Shown here: positions 1-8,698 of the stretch, piece after piece | Numbering within the stretch: position 1 is the first letter of the stretch | Layout of the letters: every line of letters starts with the position of its first letter | NCBI GenBank assembly: GCA_027486795.1 | Contig: JAIXOI010000037.1 | Span: 62,001 to 126,000 of the forward strand | DNA from: Sphingobacteriales bacterium | GTDB lineage: Bacteria; Bacteroidota; Bacteroidia; Chitinophagales; CAIOSU01 | Length of the DNA: 64,000 bases | Direction of reading: 5' to 3' | The notes under the pieces: model-generated | What the model was told of the DNA's origin: nothing | The model's input: the letters and a program-made list of their open reading frames with translations, nothing else | Database searches by the model: none | Translations under genes and position numbers: made by a program

Positions 1-241
1 CAGCTAAATGTTTTGCGTGCTTTTGAAAATATATACGCTCTTTCATGCGCAAACCAACACGCTGTATAATAGATGGAGAAGCCTCATCCATATACCCAAA
101 CTCGTTTTTATCGCGATTGGTGTTGCCATGCAAGAACAAAAAGCTTGAATCGATGCCACTTTTCAACAAACCCTTATGCAGCCTGTATCCTGCCTTGGTA
201 GCTCCGCCCGATGGATATGTGGAAATATGCAATATTTTCAT
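1..241 (-). CDS. Glycosyltransferase, N-terminal fragment (cut by window edge)
   Basis: The reading frame begins at an ATG at 241-239 and stays open to the left edge, giving 80 residues. The N-terminus (MKILHISTYPSGGATKAGYR) has the short beta strand followed by a Gly-rich GGA segment and an Arg/Leu helix that is usual for GT4-type glycosyltransferases of the WcaC kind. It lies 43 bases downstream of the FkbM methyltransferase gene on the same strand, so it is probably the next gene in the polysaccharide operon. The sugar donor cannot be judged because the catalytic C-terminal domain is outside the window. Confidence 0.6.
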   Translation of the reverse strand, partial: MKILHISTYPSGGATKAGYRLHKGLLKSGIDSSFLFLHGNTNRDKNEFGYMDEASPSIIQRVGLRMKERIYFQKHAKHLA

Positions 242-284
242 ATCTAATATGAATTTTGTTAAAGCTTTACATAACTTAGTATTG

Positions 285-1079
285 CTAAACTTCGGCGCGA
301 TAGGCAAAAATATTCAATTGCAAATCCATACCTGATTCAATCTTATGCTCTAAAAAAGGAGCCCTCATTAAATACAGGCTTTGCACAAAGTACCTAAACC
401 CAGCACCGCTCAACAAAGCCAGTAGCTCATTTAAACGCTGAGGCTGGTTTTCGAATGAATGATACTCTATAAAAGCACTTTTAACCTGTTTCAAGGAGGT
501 TTCGGCTTCTATCAATACTTCCAACTCTGCTCCTTCAATATCTAGCTTCAATAAATCTACAGGCCGATTTAAAATACTGGATAGCAAAAACGTTTCTACC
601 TGCACCCCGCCTCCTTGAGCCAAATGACCTCCATCTGCCCCATCAGAAGAAAAGTTGAGCGTACCTTTTTCTTTCCAAAGTGCTTTGTTTATGGTTTCAA
701 CATCGGTATGGCCCAAATGACTCAGGTTACCTACCAATGTTTTGTAAATGGTTGGGTCTGCCTCAATAGCTGTTATATCACTGCCCGGATACAAACGCTT
801 AAAATAGGCCGTGGCCATGCCAATATTAGCTCCTCCATCAATTATCACTGGGGCGCTGTTGTCGGCTTTAAACCTAAATATCTCTGACTTAAAGATATCG
901 TAGTACATATTATGAAAGGATAGCGCGTCGGAGTAATGAATGGAAGGCCCTAGTATCGTTGTAGCTCCCATTTTGTAACGAGGCAAGCTTTTTATTCTGT
1001 TTAACTCCCTGTACTCTGCCGAAAGTATCTTTTTTGCAAGATGCTGGGCATTTTGGTTAACCGCTGAAAATATACTCAT
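285..1079 (-). CDS. FkbM family SAM-dependent methyltransferase
   Basis: A 264-residue cytoplasmic protein. The SAM-binding core is visible as VIIDGGANIGMATAYF (near residues 78-93), followed by the acidic residue of strand 2 (ITAIEADP). The DLLKLDIEGAELEVL segment near residues 176-190 is the FkbM-family signature. Family members O-methylate sugars or other small molecules, and in polysaccharide loci they usually methylate a glycan residue. The gene is followed by a glycosyltransferase and preceded by about 660 bases without a recognisable gene, so it may have its own promoter there. The substrate is unknown. Confidence 0.85.
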   Translation of the reverse strand: MSIFSAVNQNAQHLAKKILSAEYRELNRIKSLPRYKMGATTILGPSIHYSDALSFHNMYYDIFKSEIFRFKADNSAPVIIDGGANIGMATAYFKRLYPGSDITAIEADPTIYKTLVGNLSHLGHTDVETINKALWKEKGTLNFSSDGADGGHLAQGGGVQVETFLLSSILNRPVDLLKLDIEGAELEVLIEAETSLKQVKSAFIEYHSFENQPQRLNELLALLSGAGFRYFVQSLYLMRAPFLEHKIESGMDLQLNIFAYRAEV

Positions 1080-1739
1080 TAATGGTGTGTATTAAATTCT
1101 TAATGTATTTATTGAGAGCCAATCGCGGCCTTATTGGTGGGTTAAGATAATAATTTTGAACGGTTTTGCGTATTGTCAGAACTTAGATAAACAGTGCACG
1201 GCAAAGAACGAAGCCGTATTCTTAAAATAATTAGTTCCAACCTTTGTTGCTGCATACAAATCGCTTCTGTAGTTACCTTTTGGCGAAAGGTTCTTTATGT
1301 GGATGCCAAACCTAATAAGCGCTGATAAAACAAACCGTGTACTTAAAATTGAACAAACTTTCACACGAAAATTTAAGATAACACTTTCAAGTAGGGCTGA
1401 CTTTTTAGTTATTCTTGTTTGCAAATATCGCTTTTTTACGAGCACGAGGTTTACGAAATTGTTACAATAACGATTGCAACAACATGATAAAGCAATAAAA
1501 ACAGAGTTTAATAGCCGCTCGTTAACCAATAATAGTTTAAGAAGCGCAAAACATTACAGCCGGCTAACAATACAGTTCTAATCCAAAGAATGAGAAAGAG
1601 GAAGAAAAATTTAACCAATTAAAAATGAAAACCCATTAAGTAGACAACTAAATTACCCATGGAAAGCGCAACCCAAAATGGCAGAAAACCTACGTAATGA
1701 GATTAATTATCTAATTTTACAAAGACCATTAAGCTTCAA
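1080..1739. other. Long intergenic region, no supported gene
   Basis: 660 bases between divergently transcribed genes. The sequence looks more A+T-rich than its surroundings. A possible 117-codon minus-strand frame at 1176-1529 has no recognisable motif and a composition unlike its neighbours. A weak -7-like element (TAATTTTA, 1712-1719, one mismatch to TAnnTTTG) lies 20 bases before the plus-strand glycosyltransferase start. I see no tRNA, terminator or repeat here. The region may hold divergent promoters and remnants of a decayed gene. Confidence 0.4.
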
Positions 1740-2675
1740 ATGACCGAATCTTTTCAAACTCCAATACTGCTGATTATTTTCAACAGGCCCAGCACAACTC
1801 AGCTAGTTTTCAACGAATTGAGGAAGCTGCGCCCGACAAAATTGTTTGTTGCCGGAGACGGGCCTAGGCCTGATAAGCCAGGCGAAGCAGAAAAGTGTAC
1901 GGCAGCTCGGGCAATAATCAACCAAGTTGATTGGCCTTGTGAGGTATTTACTTTTTTTAGGGATGAAAATGTGGGATGCAAGTATGGGCCTTATGGGGGA
2001 ATGAAATGGTTTTTTGAACAAGTGAATGAAGGCATTATACTGGAAGACGATTGCCTGCCCGTGCCCGAATTTTTTCGCTTTTGCGAGCGTATGTTAACTA
2101 AGTATAGAAACGATAGCAGGGTAATGCAAATTTCGGGCAATTGCTTTTTGGATGAGAACTTTAGCGATGGAGACTATTACTTTTCAGAAATTACCCAAAC
2201 ATGGGGCTGGGCCACTTGGAAAAGAGCTTTTGACCTGATGGATATTGAAATGACTAATTGGCCAAGGTTTAAAGAAATGGGCTATTTGTCGCATGTGTTC
2301 CAACAAGAGCGCTACCGCAAATACTGGTCTGATAACTTTGACAAGGCTCATGCAAGTATGCTTAATGATGTTTGGGATTTTTGCTGGTCGTTTTCAGTAA
2401 TGAGTAACAATGGTCTATCAATAGCCCCTAACCAAAATTTGATATCGAATATTGGTTTCGGTAGCGAAGGTACCCACACGTTGGAAGAGAACCATCTGTC
2501 GAATTTGCCAGCGGATAACAAACCTATTGTAAAAGATCCAACATTTGTATACCCTGCTAAGGAAGCTGTTGCGCCGCTAATGGAAGCCGCTTTTCTTTGC
2601 TGGGAGCCTCCCTTCCACAGAAAAGTTATTAATAAGGTAAAACAGCTGCTAATTTACCAACCAAAAGAAAGCTAA
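1740..2675 (+). CDS. Glycosyltransferase, GT2-like nucleotide-diphosphosugar transferase
   Basis: A 311-residue protein. The N-terminus PILLIIFNRPSTTQLVF and the later EGIILEDDCLPVPEFFRF (near residue 100, an EDD metal/nucleotide-sugar motif) match the family of GT-A fold transferases often annotated as nucleotide-diphospho-sugar transferase or HlpA-like. The segment TQTWGWATWKRAF is also characteristic of this group. It is the only glycosyltransferase on the plus strand in the cluster, with a long gene-poor region upstream and a convergent neighbour 31 bases downstream. This suggests separate acquisition or expression. The donor and acceptor are unknown. Confidence 0.8.
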   Translation: MTESFQTPILLIIFNRPSTTQLVFNELRKLRPTKLFVAGDGPRPDKPGEAEKCTAARAIINQVDWPCEVFTFFRDENVGCKYGPYGGMKWFFEQVNEGIILEDDCLPVPEFFRFCERMLTKYRNDSRVMQISGNCFLDENFSDGDYYFSEITQTWGWATWKRAFDLMDIEMTNWPRFKEMGYLSHVFQQERYRKYWSDNFDKAHASMLNDVWDFCWSFSVMSNNGLSIAPNQNLISNIGFGSEGTHTLEENHLSNLPADNKPIVKDPTFVYPAKEAVAPLMEAAFLCWEPPFHRKVINKVKQLLIYQPKES

Positions 2676-2706
2676 ATTGGGTTTAGTCAAACTGGTGTTT
2701 TGCTGC

Positions 2707-3789
2707 TCACGTGTTTAACATATCTACAAAACGTCTTGCAACAGCGGCTGGACTATAATGCTCAAGTGCCCATTGGCGCCCTTGCTGCGCAATTCGTTTT
2801 ATCCCTTCGTTGCCCAACTGGTTAATTTGCTCGGCGGTAGCGGCAAAATCAAAATCCCTTACCGCTATATAATGCTTTCCTGCCTCAGGCATTACTGGTA
2901 AGGTAATACCAAATTGGCTGCAATCAGAAAATACTGGGCAAGTATTACTAGCAAAGCTTTCCCAAAGCCTCCAACTATCATATTGAATAAGCGTGTAGTG
3001 CTTTGCAGGTATATTTGCACCATAGAAGACCTTTAAAAACTCGCGTTTTAGCTTACCTACCACCTGTATTGGTAAGTTTAAAGGCAAAGGTGGTATAACC
3101 GGAGTGCCCCCGAAAGACAAATTAAGCAGAGAGCTGTTGATCTGCACAAAATACTCAGGATCGTAACGGCGACCCGTTTGCGACCATAACGATAATGGGT
3201 CGTCGGTAATAGAAAGTGGTGGCTGCTCGCTTTCGAAATGGTAGATATCAAAATGCTTAGCCAACAAGGGTACCAATTTTTCGTTGCTAAGTTTACGTAT
3301 GTCGTGCAGTTTACGGTAGCTAATCATTACCCGATGTTGCAATGGCGCATCTAAAGAATTGCCAATACTATTGATAATATTGTTGGTCAACCCAAAGGCC
3401 CAAGGCTTTACGTTGTTGCGATAATGCATTTTGGGATTGTAGTGAGTGCGCAGAATAACATTAAACTGCTTGAACCTGTCGTCGAGGGCTGGGGTAAACA
3501 AACGATCGTTATGGTCGATAAGTACATTTATCTTTGTATAGTCAACTTCCTGTAAAGCTGCTTCGTTTTCTACAAAATAAAGGCTCTCATAAATATTTAC
3601 ATCGCCGCACTGAGCACCTTTTTTGAAGAGAAAAGTATTGCTTTTTGCCTCCCACCAATAATCGATATTAGCATGGTAAGCAATACCCAATTGCTGAAAC
3701 CCTTCTGCTAAGGCAATGCTCACAAATTGGTAAGCACTTTTTAAAGGAGTTTCATAAGGTGCTAAGAAAAATTTATACTGCACTGCCAT
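2707..3789 (-). CDS. Glycosyltransferase-like protein, GT4-type C-terminus
   Basis: About 360 residues. The C-terminal part (YDSWRLWESFASNTCPVFSDC, then a tail ending in ALEHYSPAAVARRFVDML) resembles the donor-binding lobe of GT-B glycosyltransferases, where a Glu contacts the nucleotide sugar and a final helix crosses back. The N-terminal half is divergent and I recognise no family in it. The frame can be extended to a TTG at 3795 immediately after the preceding stop codon, but the ATG at 3789 is the more natural start. It directly follows the SDR gene and is probably translationally coupled to it. Confidence 0.6.
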   Translation of the reverse strand: MAVQYKFFLAPYETPLKSAYQFVSIALAEGFQQLGIAYHANIDYWWEAKSNTFLFKKGAQCGDVNIYESLYFVENEAALQEVDYTKINVLIDHNDRLFTPALDDRFKQFNVILRTHYNPKMHYRNNVKPWAFGLTNNIINSIGNSLDAPLQHRVMISYRKLHDIRKLSNEKLVPLLAKHFDIYHFESEQPPLSITDDPLSLWSQTGRRYDPEYFVQINSSLLNLSFGGTPVIPPLPLNLPIQVVGKLKREFLKVFYGANIPAKHYTLIQYDSWRLWESFASNTCPVFSDCSQFGITLPVMPEAGKHYIAVRDFDFAATAEQINQLGNEGIKRIAQQGRQWALEHYSPAAVARRFVDMLNT

Positions 3790-3795
3790 AACCAA

Positions 3796-4611
3796 TCATA
3801 CTGAAGTTTGCTGCAAAACATATTCTTTGGCCTGTTCAATAATTTTTGCAAGTCCCTCGTCAAGGTTTATCTTGTTATTGAGGAAAGCGGGCGTTTTGGT
3901 AGGGTCTAATTTTTTGTTGTACCCCTTTACATCACCTAAAACAAGCTCCGCATCTAGCTTTTGGGCAACAATGGCAGCTAAATCCTTTATTTTGACCCAT
4001 TCACCATTGGTGAGGTCAACTTCGGTTTCCACGGAGTTTCGAATGAGCACTAAATTAGCGGCACAATCTTCCATGTATATAAATTGTCGCTCTTCTTCGC
4101 CGGTGGTCATTAAAGAAATTCGTTTTTGAGTAATTGCTTGAATTACCAAATCGGGTATTACATGAGAGCGTTCTCCAGGTTCTTCCCAACCGTATACATT
4201 CCAAAAACGGGCTGTTTTGCCGCCCAACAATCGAGTCCATTCCTCACCCAGTAGTTTTGTTATACCATAGGTGTTGTTTGGGTCGGCAAGCTGAGTGGTA
4301 GCAAACATGAAAGGCAGGGCAGTTTCTTCTAAAAAACCAAATACCCGCTCGCAAAGCAAGGTGTTGTTTTTAAGTATGTTAAGTAAGTTTTTAGATTGGG
4401 TAAGATATTTTGCACCCCCTACATCCCATGCCAAAAACCATACGAAATCTACATCGGCATATGGCATTAAATCCATAACACGGAGGTCAAATTGGCTTCC
4501 GTTCTTTATATCTATGTTTATCACCTCCTCCCCGATAGACTCAAGGTGCGCGCACAACCCTTTGCCTACTAGGCCACTACCACCGAGTACTAAATTTCTT
4601 TTAACTCCCAT
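3796..4611 (-). CDS. NAD-dependent epimerase/dehydratase (extended SDR family)
   Basis: A 271-residue Rossmann-fold enzyme. LVLGGSGLVGKGL at residues 7-19 is the GxxGxxG dinucleotide motif, and YGITKLLGEEW contains the YxxxK catalytic pair. The preceding TTQLADPNNT supplies the catalytic Ser/Thr region, and RFWNVYG matches the substrate-binding loop of nucleotide-sugar epimerases. It is shorter than the typical 310-340 residues, so the C-terminal substrate domain is compact. Its start overlaps the upstream glycosyltransferase by 22 bases, which indicates an operon. It probably supplies or modifies a nucleotide sugar for the surface glycan; the exact reaction cannot be assigned. Confidence 0.8.
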   Translation of the reverse strand: MGVKRNLVLGGSGLVGKGLCAHLESIGEEVINIDIKNGSQFDLRVMDLMPYADVDFVWFLAWDVGGAKYLTQSKNLLNILKNNTLLCERVFGFLEETALPFMFATTQLADPNNTYGITKLLGEEWTRLLGGKTARFWNVYGWEEPGERSHVIPDLVIQAITQKRISLMTTGEEERQFIYMEDCAANLVLIRNSVETEVDLTNGEWVKIKDLAAIVAQKLDAELVLGDVKGYNKKLDPTKTPAFLNNKINLDEGLAKIIEQAKEYVLQQTSV

Positions 4612-5543
4612 ACGTTTTCAGATTTTTGCACTTTCTCGAATTTCTGCAATCCCCAATCTGGCGGATTCTGGTAGGGAACATTATTAAAACCAGAGGTTGT
4701 AGTTGCATGCCCGTGGGTAGTAGTATTAATGCCTTTTATCCTCGATTCATTATGATCAAGGTGGTAATGGTCTCCTAGTACCATGGTTTTCAAGCCTTTA
4801 TTTAGCAGTTGAAGCATGCCATTATCATCAACCCCTAGCCTATGATTGGTCAAACTTTCATCATAGCCACCAGCCAGTGCCCAGTTGTTTTTGTGTGTAA
4901 GTAGGAAGTTTCCTACTACTGCATTCAAGCTTTTGTTGGTTGAAAAAAGATTGATAGTATGTTTGGGGTCGTTTATGTACTTTTCGGTTATCGGCCCACC
5001 ATCCCAGTTAATATTTTTATAATGGGTACCGTAAACATAATCCTTGCTCAAGCGAGTCATGTTTTTAAAAGTATTCAAACCCAAAAAAACATCGGCGTTT
5101 ATTAAAAAAACCCAATCGTTGGAGGCTTCCCTTATGCCCATGTTTTTGGCAAAATACTCCATCATCGGTATTTTGGGATTGGTGCTATACACCTGGTGTA
5201 TGCTGTTGGGCACTATAAAACATTTGCTATTGGGGTAGCGCTTGCTTATCCATTCGGTGTCGCTGGGCCTATCCTCTATGCGGTTCCACTCCACATAAAT
5301 CAGTTCGCAACCTGGCACATGGTTGTAGTTCCAATCAATGGTGGCTTTTAGCCTTTCCGAAAAGTCGCCACCATAGTTGTCGTTTCTGCCCACCACTACC
5401 ATACTAAACTTACTAACCGTTTCAAGGTTTGTATGTTGAAATGCGCGTTTTAGCTCCCATTTCAACCTTTTTAAATTACGGTCGGCCTGGCGCACACGCC
5501 AGTGCATATTTCTATTGTCCAACAATCGGTTTATCATACCCAA
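4590..5543 (-). CDS. Glycosyltransferase, GT2-like (GT-A fold)
   Basis: 317 residues. The N-terminal part includes FSMVVVGRNDNYGGDF and later NDWVFLINADVFLGLNTF, where NAD takes the place of the usual DxD metal-binding motif. LAGGYDESLTNHRLGVDDNGML resembles the GT2 acceptor region (GGFDE...ED). The protein starts with a basic segment (MGMINRLLDNRNMHWRVRQA) that could hold it to the membrane surface. The gene sits 15 bases after the methyltransferase-like gene and overlaps the SDR gene, so all three are probably cotranscribed. Confidence 0.7.
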   Translation of the reverse strand: MGMINRLLDNRNMHWRVRQADRNLKRLKWELKRAFQHTNLETVSKFSMVVVGRNDNYGGDFSERLKATIDWNYNHVPGCELIYVEWNRIEDRPSDTEWISKRYPNSKCFIVPNSIHQVYSTNPKIPMMEYFAKNMGIREASNDWVFLINADVFLGLNTFKNMTRLSKDYVYGTHYKNINWDGGPITEKYINDPKHTINLFSTNKSLNAVVGNFLLTHKNNWALAGGYDESLTNHRLGVDDNGMLQLLNKGLKTMVLGDHYHLDHNESRIKGINTTTHGHATTTSGFNNVPYQNPPDWGLQKFEKVQKSENVWELKEI

Positions 5544-5558
5544 AAGAAACTAATCCTG

Positions 5559-6470
5559 TTACTTATCAATGGTTTCAAAAGGCAAATGCTTCATTTCCTC
5601 AAAAATCTGCATTTGCTTGATGTTGCGTGGGTGTGCCAATACCTCTTCTACCGATATTTCGGGTAGGTAAGGTGTAGCCAAATCGTTTCGCAGGTAAAAA
5701 GTATTAAAGCCATACCAGTTAACGGCCACCAAATGATAGCCCTTTCGCTTAGCTAGCTTGTTATACGCTATTGGCGATGCACCATTGTAGTGCTTGTGTT
5801 TTTGGGCAAAAGTATACTCGGGGTCGTAAGGGGCTACTATATTATTACGGCCAAACTCTACATTGTTCTCAATCAAAATAACCCTAGGGCTTATCACTTC
5901 TATCGCATCCCAAATCCAATAATCGATGCCGTCAATATCCAACGACATAAAGTCAATTTCGCCTACGATGCCCTTATCTTTAAGTACTTGGTTTATATTA
6001 TCTTTTGTGACCCCGCTGCCATGGAACTCTGGCGGAAAAATAGAAGTGAACATGTAATGATTGTAAAACTTCTTGGCACGATTATGGAAATTTTGATTAA
6101 TATCAATAAACAACCCATGAAATCCAAAGTTGGTTACTAAGTTGGCAGTATTGCTGGCATACAAGCAATCACCACTGCCAATGTCTACGAACTTGTATGT
6201 TTTAAACCCAATAATGCCAAAAATATACAGGGCAATTCCATCTTCATCGTATTGTGAATAAACGCTAAAGCCAGCCTCCTTGTAACTTGGCAACGCTTTG
6301 CCATCGGCTACCCTATTTCTATAGTCAAGATACAACTGCTTAAGTGGTACCCTTACTTCAGGGGTATGGTTGGTATAATAATAATGGCGTTGGTCGTAAA
6401 ATTTTTTGATGGTTCGTTCGAAAGCAGCCTCAATAAATTCGGCAAATCTTTTCTTTAGACTATTCAGCAT
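5559..6470 (-). CDS. FkbM-like SAM-dependent methyltransferase
   Basis: 303 residues. SQYDEDGIALYIFGIIG followed by KFVDIGSGDCLYASNTANLV is the SAM-binding region of FkbM-like proteins whose N-terminus contains an SQ-x-(G/D)ED segment. GEIDFMSLDIDGIDYWIWDAI corresponds to the LDIEG motif of the family, with Asp replacing Glu. A basic amphipathic N-terminus (KKRFAEFIEAAFERTIKKF) may mediate membrane contact. It lies in the glycosyltransferase run and probably methylates a sugar or other glycan component. It is the second FkbM-type enzyme in the locus, clearly divergent from the one at 285-1079. Confidence 0.7.
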   Translation of the reverse strand: MLNSLKKRFAEFIEAAFERTIKKFYDQRHYYYTNHTPEVRVPLKQLYLDYRNRVADGKALPSYKEAGFSVYSQYDEDGIALYIFGIIGFKTYKFVDIGSGDCLYASNTANLVTNFGFHGLFIDINQNFHNRAKKFYNHYMFTSIFPPEFHGSGVTKDNINQVLKDKGIVGEIDFMSLDIDGIDYWIWDAIEVISPRVILIENNVEFGRNNIVAPYDPEYTFAQKHKHYNGASPIAYNKLAKRKGYHLVAVNWYGFNTFYLRNDLATPYLPEISVEEVLAHPRNIKQMQIFEEMKHLPFETIDK

Positions 6471-6541
6471 TTTTAAGGCTTTAAAGATTTTGCCCCGAAG
6501 ATAGCATTTTCTACATCAATTATGCTGTACATTGAACTGCA

Positions 6542-7738
6542 TCAAGGTTTTGCAGCGTCAATAATTGATTGTAACAATGCCACCCTTCTTTGTGTAGATA
6601 ACTTCAACTCGAAATGCTCATATACGTATTGATGGCTCGCTAAAACGATTTGATTGTAAAGTTCGGCATCGGTATATAGCTTGCTTACTGCTTGTGCAAA
6701 CGCCTCTGCACCATCGGCAAGTATTAGGTGCTTATTGTTAATGGCCCTGATACCTTCGGCAGCCATGGTGGTTGAAACTACCGGTGCACCAAGCGCCATC
6801 GACTCCAATATTTTGACCCTAATACCACTACCTAACCTAATAGGAACTACCGATATGGCACCATTCATTAAGCTCGACAAATCAGGCACGAAACCTACCC
6901 AATTTACGCCCCTTACGTGCTCAAATTCGGCTAAAAACGCCTCCTCATACTTACCAGTAATAAATATGGTAAGTTGGGGGTGCTTGACTTGCACTATTGG
7001 CCATACATCAAGCAAAAAATACCTGATGCCATCTAGGTTTGGCTGGTGCTTGCCACTACCTAAAAACACTAGTTTATCAGCTCTTTGGGCCAACTGCCCA
7101 ACCCTATCGGGCAGTTCAAGACCCATACAAGAGGTAAAAACCTTATTACCCATGCCCAATTGTTTCCACTCCGCCTCTTCTACATCGGTAAGGGTTAGCA
7201 CGGCATCAAATTTGGCACCCAAGCTGGCTTCATAGTACTTGCAACGCTCTGCAACCTTGATCTGCTCTTCGCGGGTATGGAGCATAAACTGGGCCTCGTG
7301 CGACACAAATACTTTAGCAATGTCGTTGGGCAAGTAGTCTACCACATTCATCATCCACGGAAAATCGACTTGTACCACATCAATTTGCACCCCTTTTAAA
7401 GCAGCCGCCAATGCTGGGCCCAACCAGGCAAAATCACGCAAAAAATACTTTTCTTGAGCATTAACAACGGGCTTTTTGGCTACTAACAACCCTTTTACTT
7501 TAGCCACCACCTTTTGGTGTACTGGTTTTTGTGCATGTTTCCAATCCTTCAAATCGGGCAGATACCAGGTATATGGCTCTTCAGCAGCTTTGCGAGGGTC
7601 GCTATCGGCACTTGTATAGTAAAAAAGATACACGCTGTGCCCTTGCCTTTTAAGTTCCTGAACGTATGCCCACATAAGGTAACTACCGCCCGAAGCGGGC
7701 TTGGTATCATATAAGCCTGTAAGTAACAAGATATTCAA
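6542..7738 (-). CDS. Glycosyltransferase family 4
   Basis: 398 residues with both GT-B lobes. The N-terminus MNILLLTGLYDTKPASGGSY has the Gly-rich loop. The C-terminal domain carries LVFLGSGKHQPNLDGIRYF, GVNWVGFVPDLSSLM, and the diagnostic RLGSGIRVKILESMALGAPVV (E-x7-E-like donor-binding segment), closing with a VYEHFELKLST tail. The stop lies 71 bases from the next gene's start and the start is 6 bases from the stop of the upstream GT2. It transfers a hexose-type residue from a nucleotide sugar at the cytoplasmic face; specificity is unknown. Confidence 0.9.
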   Translation of the reverse strand: MNILLLTGLYDTKPASGGSYLMWAYVQELKRQGHSVYLFYYTSADSDPRKAAEEPYTWYLPDLKDWKHAQKPVHQKVVAKVKGLLVAKKPVVNAQEKYFLRDFAWLGPALAAALKGVQIDVVQVDFPWMMNVVDYLPNDIAKVFVSHEAQFMLHTREEQIKVAERCKYYEASLGAKFDAVLTLTDVEEAEWKQLGMGNKVFTSCMGLELPDRVGQLAQRADKLVFLGSGKHQPNLDGIRYFLLDVWPIVQVKHPQLTIFITGKYEEAFLAEFEHVRGVNWVGFVPDLSSLMNGAISVVPIRLGSGIRVKILESMALGAPVVSTTMAAEGIRAINNKHLILADGAEAFAQAVSKLYTDAELYNQIVLASHQYVYEHFELKLSTQRRVALLQSIIDAAKP

Positions 7739-7744
7739 GGTGCG

Positions 7745-8695
7745 CTATTTAATAAGTTTACCAACCACAGGCACTGCGGCCCAATACTGCTTAAAGCAAA
7801 CACTTTTGGGGAATCTATACAAGGTACTGAGCAACCATTCAAACTTTAAGCCCTTATTTGAAAACTGCTTGCCGTGGCTATAAAAGTAGGTTCGGTAATA
7901 AAACCTGATGGCCGCATTCATATTGCCGCTAACCAACGGTTTTGTGCAGGCCCAGCGCAAAAGCACCTCACCCTCTTTATACTTTGCCCTGTCGGTATCT
8001 TTAAAACTTGAAAAGCTGATGTTGGTATCGTGTATGCGGCGGGCACTTACGGGCTGGGTTAAGTGGCCCAGATATAAATTGCCCACTGCTGCCATTTTCT
8101 TTATCAGTAGCATGTCTTCAAACACCCTAAACTCGGGGTCGAATAGGCCCGACTTATGAAAGAGCGATTTTTTAACGCACAAACCTTGCAACATTACAAT
8201 CCCATTTGGGTCGTCAATCAATTGGATTAACAGTTGGCTGGGGCTAGTGGCCTGGTGCACCATATGTATATCCGGCGTACCTTCTAAGCTCACGGTTTGG
8301 CTATAAGATTGAGCCTTATCGGTTATTACGTTTACCACCGCTTCGCAAACTCCATCAGCATTGGGATATTGCATAAATATTTGCTTGGTAAGGGCAAAAC
8401 GGTTGGGCAAAAACCAATCATCGGCATCGATAAAGGCAATATACTCTTGCGTTGCCGCCCTAATGCCTACATTACGGGTTTCGGCACTGCCTCTATTGCT
8501 GCCGTTGGGGTGTGTAAGCACCACCACTCTGCTGTTTTCGTTGGCAAGCGCCCTGGCTATTTCAAGCGAATGGTCTTTACTGCCATCATCAACCAATACT
8601 ACTTCAGCTACCTCGGGCTGGGCCAAAGCCGAGGATACTGCCTCGCGAAGATACTCAGCAGCGTTATAAACCGGTATGATGATGGAGATATTCAC
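7745..8695 (-). CDS. Glycosyltransferase family 2
   Basis: 316 residues. The N-terminus MNISIIIPVYNAAEYLREAV, then EVVLVDDGSKDHSLEIA and EYIAFIDADDWFLPNRF, are the standard GT2 strand, nucleotide-binding DDGS and DxD metal motifs. VFEDMLLIKKMAAVG is the ED catalytic-base region. The C-terminal 60 residues form a basic, aromatic tail (FYYRTYFYSHGKQF) probably lying on the membrane. It is 3 bases from the GT56-like gene and 6 bases from the GT4 gene, forming a tight operon. Confidence 0.92.
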   Translation of the reverse strand: MNISIIIPVYNAAEYLREAVSSALAQPEVAEVVLVDDGSKDHSLEIARALANENSRVVVLTHPNGSNRGSAETRNVGIRAATQEYIAFIDADDWFLPNRFALTKQIFMQYPNADGVCEAVVNVITDKAQSYSQTVSLEGTPDIHMVHQATSPSQLLIQLIDDPNGIVMLQGLCVKKSLFHKSGLFDPEFRVFEDMLLIKKMAAVGNLYLGHLTQPVSARRIHDTNISFSSFKDTDRAKYKEGEVLLRWACTKPLVSGNMNAAIRFYYRTYFYSHGKQFSNKGLKFEWLLSTLYRFPKSVCFKQYWAAVPVVGKLIK

Positions 8696-8698
8696 GGT

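Noticed and set aside
1176-1529. 117-codon open frame on the minus strand
   Set aside because: No recognisable domain, odd Cys-rich composition, and no start context; most likely a chance frame in an A+T-rich gap.
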